Of a stretch of 64,000 bases of DNA, positions 22,603-33,700 are shown piece by piece; position 1 is the first letter of the stretch; each line of letters starts with the position of its first letter. Position numbers and translations under genes: made by a program. Under the pieces are notes generated by a model. The model was not told the DNA's origin and searched no databases. It saw only the letters and a list, made by a program, of their open reading frames with translations. This stretch comes from Bretschneidera sinensis (lineage: Eukaryota > Streptophyta > Magnoliopsida > Brassicales > Akaniaceae), in the NCBI GenBank assembly GCA_023935145.1, contig CM043702.1, positions 108,348,088 through 108,412,087 on the forward strand, in the 5' to 3' direction.

Positions 22603-23829
22603 TGATGAGTCTTAAATATTACATATTTAAGACCCTTAACTTATATTTGTTATGCTCTTAGTTAGTAGTATTTCACTTTATTTTATGTCTTTTTTGTGTT
22701 TTGTGTATTTTTATAGGTTTGTGAAGAAAATGAAGCATTTTAGGAGATGTATAGCTTCAGGAGCAATAGCGATCGATCACAGTATGCTGCGATCGAGCGC
22801 ATGATCAACAATCCCACATCGAAATGTTTGCAGTACAGTGCACCTGCGATCGAGCGCACCAGACACGTGATCGAGTGTACATGCGATCGTGCGCACAAGA
22901 CATACGATCGATCGCACTTGCGATCGATCGCATCATTCTGCGATCGAGCGCACTCGGGAAATATCCCACATCGAATTTGAAACCCATACTACTCCGGGAC
23001 TCCCCCTATATAAACACCATCTGACTTCATCATTCAGTGTACAATTCCTGTGCCACTTTGGTGTTAACCGGTGGACGTCTGCTAGCATTCTGGTGGATCT
23101 CGAAGGCTTTGCTACCACGAGGGGAGGCGCCGCCCATCAGCGAGTGGAATTTCACCCATGTAAAGTTATTTATTTCTTTTTATTTAGTTGTTTTAGTTTA
23201 ATGTTTAGCACTTTTATTATGAATTGTAGTTTCATAGTTATGAGTGGCTAGAATCTTCAGCTAAGGTTGAAGATGAAGCCCTGCCGTTGTTTGGCATATT
23301 AGTTTTAGTTTTGTTTATACAATTATAATGTTTTTAGTATAAATGTTCTGTCAATTATTCGAGTAGAATCTTATGATTGATTGTGTTTAAATTGTTCTAT
23401 TGGATATTCCTTGTGTTTCATCTGATGGATACATCAAATTGTTTTTGATTAAATTGGATTTCCTTTGTGATTTGTTAAAAGCGGATACATTGGATGCTTT
23501 TGGTTTAATTGGAATATTTGTTGTTTTTTGTCTTAAGTTAGATTCATGGAATTTTTTGATAGGCTATCTTCAGAACATTGAGATATATGCTTAACTTTGG
23601 CGGGGTAGATTCAGAAACCTTAGTCTTTTTATTAGTTTTTAAATCAATTTAGTTTAGTTTTTATTTATTTTGTAACACATGATACAAAACTCGAAACTAG
23701 GTTAAGATAAGATTAGTTTAGATAAATTTATATTTTCACAACGCAATTCCCTGTGGATTCGACCTTGCACTTGCACACACTATATTGCAAACGACTCGTG
23801 CGCTTGCGAGTAATTTAAAACTCACAACA
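22603..23829 (+). mobile_element. 3' LTR of a plus-strand Athila/Tat-type element
   Basis: It begins TGATGAGTCTTAAATATTAC and ends CTCACAACA, 1227 bp, with a polypurine tract just before. It is a diverged relative of the LTR at 16238-17516, sharing the start, the TTTATAGGTTT.TGAAGAAAAT block near 22715 and the CCCTGTGGA block near the end. The flanks do not form a duplication with those of the first LTR. Confidence 0.8.
22765..22960. repeat. Cluster of TGCGATCGATCGCA-type palindromes
   Basis: About seven copies or half-copies lie here, including the perfect 14-bp palindrome TGCGATCGATCGCA at 22919-22932 and variants TGCGATCGAGCGCA at 22788-22801 and near 22939. All are centred on TCGA or carry GATCGAGCGC. 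Weaker copies occur in the related LTR at 16420-16530 and in the leader at 17705-17775. Confidence 0.8.
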
Positions 23830-26131
23830 TAGTTGTTTCCTTGCATTATCTTTCTTTCACCCATTTCTCCTCAAAACGGTACAGCAAGCTCTTCTCCGTT
23901 GATTCTTAGTCTTCCTTGGCCTGAAACATATAGAGCATTATTAGAACATGATCTAAATATTGCTTATACAAATGAGACACATATGAACATATGCAAATGG
24001 TTTGACATCACTCAATCCATGGTTGCTAAGAATCTATCCAACCTCACCCTCACATGAGAATTATCAAATCTATTGTTGGACCAAGTGTAACCACTACCAT
24101 CAAAACCAAGACCTTGGAACCCACATTAATTCACCAGTTGACGGAATGCTCCCATTTGAGCATTGATCGATAACGCCAACCATCTTGCTCTAATGAATTA
24201 AAGATCCCATTGAAATCCCCCACTGATTCCCATGACAAATTGGGCTTGTCTTTTACTGTACGAAGCAATTTCCATGAAGCTTCACGTTGTGTGATCACTG
24301 GATGACCATAGAACCTCATAAATCTCCAAGGAATTGCCTAATTAACTATCACATATGTATGCCCTATAGAATAACTATCCAATACCTCATCTAAATCATC
24401 TTTTTAGAACAAAATTAGTCCGCTATAGCGCCCACGTTTACCTATTGCTATACCCTTAAAGAATCGACATTTTTGTTTAATATGATCCACCTCACTCGTC
24501 TAAAGTTTTGGATTTGCTCAAAAAAAATCATATCATGATCTTCATGTCGAATCAAATTGGTTAAAACCTAAACTGCTAGAGGGTTCCCAAGCCCCTAAAT
24601 GTTCCAGTTTATAATCCTCATTTGGACAAGCGAAGCTACTCAATTTAAGCTTACTTCGTTGGTTCTTGTGTGTGATTTAAAACCCTACCACTTCCATTAA
24701 CATCTGTCATCCTCTTCTCCCTATTTAAATCAGAAGAAGAAAGTGACCTCAACTTCCACTAAATATGTTTTTCCCTTACTATTAACCCCCTTAAGTTCCC
24801 TACATTTCCTTTACCCTTCTCCCGTGCCAACCATTTCTACGAACCCCTCTTGTCACTCTCTCATTCACCTACCACAGCCCCTCCAGATCCTTAGACATCC
24901 CCTATGACAATCACCTGGCTCGATTCCTTGCCCAAATCCTCTCCACCTGACCCCATGTTTTCCATATTCACCAACTGCACAGTAAAACTCTTGCTCAATT
25001 TCTTCACCAATTGATCATGAACTACATGGTCATAGTCTTAGCTCAAAAACACCATCATTGAGCCACTATCATCTAAAACTAAATCATTTGATACAACATT
25101 ACTCTTTCACCCTGCCTCCTCCACATGTCCTTCAACTCTTCTCTCAATAGACATAAACCCCTTATCCCTTCACTCCTATGGCAGAATTTAAAGCCCCAAG
25201 CTTTTCTACTCAATATGCCTTATTGGTAGTTTGATATACCTCCTTAGGAATGCAATCTATAAACTCTTCCATCCTTACTTCCTCTTACTAACCATAATTT
25301 GTACCAGTGTGATCCCAACCACTACCATAACTACCTCAAGGTCTATCAACAATTGTTCTCATCCAACTCCCATATAGGTATTCAATAGGATCCCCCATCT
25401 CCCTCATTTGTTTTGCTACTACACGTTCTTTCCACATGGCCAATAACTCCAAAGAAACAAAAGCGAGACAATCGTCCGTACTTAAAAGGTGCCCAAACTC
25501 ATTTCCCATTCCCACCAATCACGTTAGTACCCCTTCTCAATGACTGTTGAATATTAGTCAATACCCTAACTCTCAGATATTTACCCCATTTAGCCCTATC
25601 AACTGGCGTATCCACTACCATTGACCCACCCATAGAATTTTCAATCTTCATCCTTATTTCCCTAGACATCCCAAATAACTGTATCCCTTATATTTGAACC
25701 CAAAAAGAGGAGTACCGAAAATCAATCAAATAAGATGGCCTATCGCCCTAATACTCACGTAAGATTAGTAAAGCATCATCAAATAACCAAGGAGCTCTAT
25801 CAAACACTCCCATCTCATCCTTAGAATTGACAAACTCAAAGAGAAAAACTCCCTTACCAAATTCCCTGATAAACAAATGATCCTCTAATTTCCATATAAG
25901 CTTCATAGCTCTTTTAAAAGAATCCTTACTATAAGCAGGATCTGTTAATAACTTACCCACTAAGCAAAACTTTCCTTGTCCACTCGAAACACCATGAATC
26001 TCCACCCCAATATCGACTTCAAATTCCTTATTCCAACGAAGGTTTGAAAGATTTACTATATTGAAAACCCTAGTAAGAAACAAACATAAAACCATCAAAA
26101 CCCTTAAACCCCCATCCACGAGAGGACTCAC
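23830..26131 (-). pseudogene. LINE (L1-type) remnant: DUF4283 ORF1 and endonuclease part of ORF2
   Basis: On the minus strand the frame 26131-25748 matches a plant LINE ORF1 DUF4283 region (GKFCLVGKLLTDPAYSKDSFKRAMKLIWK … FEFVNSKDEMGVFDRAPWLFDDALLIL). The frame 25518-25336 holds the remains of the zinc-knuckle region ending in YGSWMRT. Around 24480-23870 lies an endonuclease: PNLSWESVGDFNGIFNSLEQDGWRYRSM and SGYTWSNNRFDNSHVRVRLDRFLATMDW, the GDFN and SxYTWSN blocks. Many stops are present. The reverse transcriptase is missing: homology ends where the LTR ends at 23829. LINEs usually lose the 5' end, so loss of the 3' part points to a later breakage. Confidence 0.82.
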
Positions 26132-26791
26132 TTGAGTTTTCTAAATAAAGGATCGAAAGGTAACCGCTAAGCAGGTTGAAGTCAAGTTGCAAGATTTCTT
26201 TTACTCTAAATCTGGACTTGAAGATGGTCCTTGGAAGAACATGAAGAACAAAAATAAAGATGAAAAAGAAATAAAGGTTTTGGACGAAAAGTTTAATTAA
26301 CTCCCTTTTTAAAATGGTACTAGAAATTTTTTTGACTTACCATACTAGCCTAACCTAAAAGACAATAACTTAATTTCAAGAGTGCTGATAGTGCCTTATA
26401 AACAACACTCACACATCTAATCTCACTAACGTAAGATAAGCCCTTTCGACATACAAGTACATAGTAATCAACCAAAATTGGTTCAAACTATCTTGGAAGT
26501 AGAAAAGCAAATGAGTTGGAATGGATAAGAAAATATAGTTCCACATACAAGTACTAAACTACAACCATATAATTACCTACATTTTTTAGTACATCAATGA
26601 AGAGAGAGATTGAAACCGGGTCTCTCCTATGTAGAAATCGGAGGTAATCATCAAGCCAAAATACCTAGGTTTACAACATATAGCACAAACAAATATTTGA
26701 ATCTCAACATTAAAAGGTCAATATGTGCAGTTTTTTTCCATCAATACCAATATGTATAGATTTATGTACAAAAGTTCCTATCTTGCAATGA
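26132..26791. other. 3' flank of the RGLG-type gene
   Basis: No coding region or clear repeat is visible. The part next to 26791 should hold the 3' untranslated region and polyadenylation site of the minus-strand gene, but no unambiguous signal could be chosen by eye. Confidence 0.4.
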
Positions 26792-26875
26792 TCAAGTATA
26801 TAGCCTAAGGCGGTTAGTGATCTGCTGCCGGCATATTGGACAATTAGACACTTTTGATCCACAATCTTTACAAGT
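26792..26875 (-). CDS. RGLG: RGLG exon 11 (second half of RING and stop)
   Basis: It encodes TCKDCGSKVSNCPICRQQIT and NRLRLYT, then TGA at 26794-26792. Acceptor TTTTGCAG. It completes the RING, whose eight ligands are all present. Confidence 0.93.
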   Translation of the reverse strand, partial: TCKDCGSKVSNCPICRQQITNRLRLYT

Positions 26876-29800
26876 CTGCAAAACAAGCCATTCTCATTTA
26901 AAAATCATTGAAATGACATGTGAATGTATCAAAGCCAATACTGGTGTTGGTGAACTTACCATGTGCCCACACCCAAAGGCCAAGTCCTTCGCCTTAGTCA
27001 AGCAAATTGGGCAAGCCTACATTTGAATTGAAAAATAAATAAAAATCATATCATAGTTCTCAAACAAGAAAGACTTTCTAAGTCAACTAGGACTTCAACT
27101 TGACAAACATTTTTTCTAATGATGTGAAGCAAAGTTGAACTAGCAAAACTTAGGTGTGTTTTAGTAAGAGAGAAAAGTAGAAGAAAAATTATGTGGAATG
27201 AACTTTTTTTCTTATTTAGTAGAAGAGAAGAAAAAAGTGAGAAAAGAAAACAAAGAGGATTGATGTTTTTCTTTTGCATGTACAAATCATAATCCTCCAA
27301 AACTGAGAGGATTGGAGAGTGGAATACGAGAGGAAAAGATATGAGATTATCAATTTACTAAATAATCCTCATCTAGTCTCCTACTTTAATATCCATTCAT
27401 ATTATGAAAGAAATAATGGTAAAACTTGAAAAGCTAACACTTAATTATCATGTTAACTACATTTGATAATACATTTCTGGTGCTTAAGATTATAAGCGCA
27501 TTAGTCAACACTCAAAATTGAGAACTTGATTTGAAAGTAAAATCACTTAACAGATTAAGTAACTAATATCTCATACCTTATTAAATAAGGAAAACATAAG
27601 ATTATTGCCATACCTGTGTTTGTTCATCTAACGTGGATGACAATAGGTTGCTTGGTTCACGATTTGGCAGTGCACGAGGGGTGTAAGGAATTGGAGGAGC
27701 ACGTGGAACTATTTTCCTTGTATTGCCAGTCCGATGCCTTTTGTTCGATGCAATAAACAAGAAACAATGAGCACGTAAAACCAAATGAATCAAATATATT
27801 CCATTTTCATATCCAAAACAATATTAGGACAACAAATCAACCACCCAAGAGGTATATTATCACTATAACATTAAAGCTATGTTTAGTACAACGGATTGAA
27901 ATGTAATGTTATAAACAATGTAAATAACCTCATTCCATTGTAAATATTATTATGGTAAGTGTGGGCATGGATAATAAGATAAAAATATGTTGTCAAATAT
28001 CTTTTAGATTGAGTTTAGTAATAACATGTAATGGAATGGGGATCACACTAGTTGTCTTTAGTAATCACTATTACATTTTTTTGTAATTATGAGTTACATG
28101 GCTACTTTCATTACATTAGATTTATTCAACCATAATAATTATAACAATGGAATGTGGTTCATCACATTGTTGAATAAATTGCATTCCAATCCATCATACC
28201 AAGCATAGCATTGACTATTAAAATAGCCCCATAAGTTCAAGGAATATTTCTTCAAACAAAATTTTGTTTAGTTTGCCTATTTTTCTCTTATACAGATAAA
28301 GACTAAAGAGATCGCACAAAACAGAAAAAAGTTCAGGGAACCTTACCCAAGTATGCCAAGTTCAACAACTGCTTTATATTGGATAGGGATTTCCATGAGG
28401 GCAGCAAGAGCAAAAGCTGCTTCTTTCTCGGAGGGAGTTGCATTTTTGGACATAATTGAACTAAAGTTAACAAACTGCAGAAAAAAAGGAAATATGAGTT
28501 GAAATGCCATAGTATATTGTAATACAACAATAAAAGATTGGACTCAAACTAACTTGTTCCACAAGGCAATACCTGAAAGTTGTCGAATTCACGTGTAGGG
28601 ATCTTGTCATCAAATTTTTTCATATCCTCCCAGGGTCCATCGCCAACTCCAACAAGAACAATTGACAATGCATATGCACTGTATATAAGAATTACGGAAG
28701 CGAAAAATTAAATCATTTTCGATACAAAATGGATGTAGGGATTGCTATTGACGTCAGATATTCAGATTACTGATTCATACTGGTGTTCCCAATTTCTCAC
28801 TTCCACACAAGCTCGCTGATTATTATCCAACAAAGGAAATACAAGAAAGATGAACTCTATTCGTAGCATATTCTAAACCGAGCTGCGCTTAATCTAATTA
28901 TTTTGTTCTTGCTTTAAATAATTATTAGTTTTCCTCCTTTGTTGACATACATACCAGAAACAAGGTTATTGTACAAGGCAAGGATAGTCTATTAGGATAT
29001 AAGAATGCACTTAATTGATCCCTCACCGCCAGAAAAGGGCCTTACGAGTCATTTGTTAGTTTGCAGATGACACTTCAACATGGATTTGAACTTTCGAAAC
29101 ATCTCTACCAAAAGAAAATAAAGATGTGAACATAAAAAATTATTGATCCAAGTTATTTTTCCATTTTGTTCCATTATTTATTGATACTTTCTGCTCTAAT
29201 GGATACCTAAAAAGGACTACGCACATCATCTAAGTGGGTTTTTCTTTTCTTTTCAATTGAACACAAAAATAGAACTTTTCTTAACAGAAAATATTGCAAC
29301 GGCACAAACTGAAAACTGAATAGATCTGTGAAGCATCATGAGACTTTAACAAACAACTAGTAAGAAATGGCTCAAAGAGCAGCAAAACCTGTGCTGCCAA
29401 AACCAGTAAACCCATTAATACAAAAGCAAGAGCATTCCAGGCACAATCATACACAAGACAGAACAATAACATCAACCTATCCAGATCGGACCGACCACAA
29501 GCCAAAGATAGCAAATAATAAAGGATAGTCTATATTAGGATATAAGAATGCACTAAATCGATCCCTCACCGCCAGAAAAGGGTCTAACGAGTCATTTGTT
29601 AGTTTGCAGATGACATTTTAACATGGATTTGAATTTAAGAAACATCTCTACCAAAAGAAAATAAAGATATGAACATAAAAAATTATTGATGCAAATTTTT
29701 CTTCCATTTTGTTCCATTATTTACTGGTACTTTTTGCTATAATGGATAGCTAAGAAGGACTATGACACATCAGCTAAGTGGTTTTTTTTAAAGGCTAAAT

Positions 29801-30659
29801 AGAACATTTCTTAAAAACAGTTACTACAACAGCACAGCCTGAAAATTGAATAGATCTGTGAAGTCTCACAGACATTTAACAAACACCTAGTAAGCAACGG
29901 CTCAAAGTGCAGAAGAACTTGTGCTCCCAGAACCAGAAACCCATTAATACAAAAGCAAGAGCATTCTCATGCACAACCATACACAAGACAGTACAACAAC
30001 ATCAACCTATCCAGATTAGACCTACCACAAGCCAAAGAATGCAAATATAAGTTTCTTTCTTTTTTCTTTTTTTTTGAAAGAGAATGCAAGTATAAGTTAA
30101 CATCTCTTATGCCTTTACTTTTAGGTAGATGAGGAAAGTTAAGTGACTAAATATTCTAAAATCTTATTAAACTCTAGGGAAAGGGCCAACTTTTATATGT
30201 TATATTCTAACACTTCCCAAATGGCTTTGCACATAGACCAAAGTGCAAATAGGCAGAAGACTTAATGAGGTTTTACCCAAGCCAAGGGACTCAAGTGCAC
30301 AGAATGGACTAGAAGGTATTCAAATAAAATACCTAAAGCTCTCATATTAAAATAATGAAAGTTCAGTGATTAGTTATTCCAAAACCCGAAGCTTAAGATA
30401 TTTAAATTCTAAAACAAGCGAGTAGTATTTCCATTCTAAATGCACAATAATGTTAACTTTTAAGAATAGAGCGTATAATGGTAGCTTGAAAGCAATAAAA
30501 TCCATTTGCAAGACTTGCCTTGCCTTCACTATTGATTTGATTGTTCTCTCTTCTTGTGGACTCTGTTCTCCATCACTTGTATTAACACTTCTGGTAACCT
30601 TCATGATTTTGAGGAAGGAAGGAGGAACAAAAGTCACATTGATATAATATAATATGAGT

Positions 30660-30708
<49 letters not shown>

Positions 30709-33700
30709 CAACCTGGCCATCTGCAATGATAACCAACACATGGAATTGGCCACAACTGTTCTCCACAATGTCAATTGCAGCATCAATTACCGGTGCATAA
30801 GAAGTTGGCCCTTTAAACATAATTAACAAATATACTTGAAATCATGAATTTTGAGAAATTAAAAAATTAAATTAGTTGATAAAAAATCCAAGACCATATA
30901 AGATATTAATCCCACATGGTTTGAAGGGGGGGGGGGGGAATGAAGGGGATTGAATATTATATCTTGGAAATTTTTCAAAGGAGGGAGGGGAAGCGGATTA
31001 GAGGTGATTTAATCCCACCCTATCCCCCCTATACCCAGTTTGACTAAATGTTATCATTGGTTCCCACAGTTTGGTCCTTTGGTCAAATTGATCTTGAAAT
31101 TTTAATTTGGTCAAATAAGCCCCAGAGTTGGGTTCATTGGTCAAATGAGTCTCATGGTTTCAATTTGATCAAATAAGTTCCCAAAGTTTTTATTTAGTCC
31201 AATTAAGTCCCTCACGTTAACTCAATTTGTTCAAATTGTTCTTCATGTTAAGCATAAGCGAGAGATTTTTTGCTATATATTAGTCATGATTGAACAATTA
31301 AGTCCAAGTGGCCATCTACATAGTTAAGATGGAGTTACGAGGGACTTAATTGGACCAAATAGAAACTCTGGGGATTTATTTGACTAAATTAAAAATTTGT
31401 GAATCAATTTGAGGAAAGTACCAAACTCTGGGGACGAACTTATTTGACCAAATTAAAACTATGGTGACCAATTTGACCAAAGGGCCATACTAAAAGAACC
31501 AATGGTGGTTCTAAGGGGGGATTGAGAATTATTAATTTTCAATATCCCTTCCCTTCTTTTTCTAACCAAACAAGGCGAAGGTCTTTACACTCCCATTCTT
31601 TTCCTTTTTAACATCCAAACAAGGGGCATAACCACCCTATCTCCCCTTCCCATCCTCTCCCTTTAACTACCCCTCCTTCTCTTCTTATCCAAACTCCCAA
31701 ACATGGTGTAAGGGGTAGAAAATATATACCAACCTGCAAGCCGCAAAGTTGGCACTATCTTCTTGTAGCAAGCCAAAACCTCTTCAAACCCATGACATGA
31801 CGAATGATCGCTATGAAAACTGAACACTTCTTGATCATGGGTGGTTGCTATAATAAAAAAAATATCATCTAGTGATTAGATTCAAAAGTAGAAGGGAAAG
31901 GACTAAAAATTTTACACTATTTAGGCTCTGATCGATAGAAGAAAAAAAGTGAAAGAAAGGAAGAATTAGAGGATAGAAAAACAAAATGATTGATCTTTTC
32001 CATCATGTGTTTGGTAAAGATGATGGAAAAGTGAGAGGAAAGAAGAAAAAGACATTAAAAAGAGTTTATGTTAGCTTCGTCTCCTCAATCCTCCAAATTT
32101 GAGAGGATTGTGATTTTTATATGTAGCAAGAAAACATAAATCCTCCCACTTTTCGTTCCTCTACTCACTTCTCTTTTCTCTTCCTTTCACTTTTTCTCTT
32201 TACCAATCATAGCCTTAAAGAATTACAACCTACCATCACCAAAGCCAAAGCAAGGAATTAAATTGTCATCATCGAAGGGAGCCATAGTCTTTCCAATTAT
32301 AGAGATGGCTTTCTCATATGGATTTGGAGTATCACCGATGGCATGCAGGCTTCGATTATTGAATGAAACTTGGCCTTTAACATTAACAATACATTGGCTT
32401 CCAAAAGATACCAAATACAGACAAAGTATTTCAAAACAATATAATTACAATACATATATCATTTGCCAATTAACATCTCATTGGCTTCAGATTGTTGCAT
32501 TATAACAGGAGTAGAAGAGGCGAAACATTGTTGGAACTCAAATCTTAATGAAACAAATGAGGAAAAGGGAATAATATGAAAACATAATGAACAGAAATAT
32601 TAAAGAAGAAGAACAAAAATATACTACTACCATTTATTTCATTCATATGAGAGTCTAGGAAGGCATTATTATCTCAATTTGATGTGTCCCACCTTGGAGA
32701 AATCAAATGTCCCTTAAGGTTGACTAAGATCAATATTATGCTTGAAAAAGTAATTTTTTTGGAGTTTTATCATAAATTCACCATGCACTTTTACTCAAAT
32801 ACCAAATTTCTCCCTACACTTTGTCCTAATACCCAATAGCACCACGTCGTCCACAATGCAATCAAAATTAGAGGATTTTTTACACACATGAAGTACATGT
32901 AAAACCTCACAAACCTTCGTGCGTGCTCTTTAAAGGTCAAAAAGAGATTTTCTTGAGAAATAAATGAAAAATTCAAAAAAATTTAAAATTGTTAAGCAAA
33001 AGATATTTTGGTTTTTTTTGTTAATATGTTCTTACATTGCACATGCAGCGCTCTTAAGTTTCCACAAGCGTCGTATATAAGTTTACAAGCATCTGACATG
33101 CAAAGAATTTTTTATAATTTTAAATTTATTGTAGATAACTATTAGGTATTAAGACAAAAAGTAGGGTGAAAATTGTAGCAATTGAAAGTCTTGGTGCACA
33201 TTGATATTTCACTGAAAGTGCAGTACGCATGTATGATATAAAAAAAAACAAAACAAAACTTTTTTCAAATAAGTTAAATTTCAACCAAGGCTTCTATTTA
33301 TGTCTAATTTTCAACCATATAGTCTTAACTTACTTTATGAACAGCTCCAACTCTTAAGATCTATGGGGGAAAATTAGCATAGATTAGTAATGGAGTTTTC
33401 TTTCTGAAGTTATGTGTACCTGTCCATTCGTTGCTTTTAGTAAAATCAATTCCCACAATGAGATTGGATGATTCTAGACCAGCTTCTCTCAATGCCGTTG
33501 TAACCTGTAAAAGCAAAGGCCCTATTTAGAACTTTTAGGAACTCAGCTGTCTAGAAACTAAGAACACATTATGACATTTATGTAAGTAATCATCAATCTT
33601 TTCCTAACAATCTATATCACCCATCCTATGTGGGAATTTAGACTTGCTTTCATGACCGCCTACAAATGCTGGCATATAAGGATCCCAAAAATGTGAAGAA

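Noticed and set aside
22747..23251. Open frames in the palindrome region of the Gypsy LTR
   Set aside because: Overlapping frames on both strands caused by the repeated GATCGAGCGC motif; no domain.
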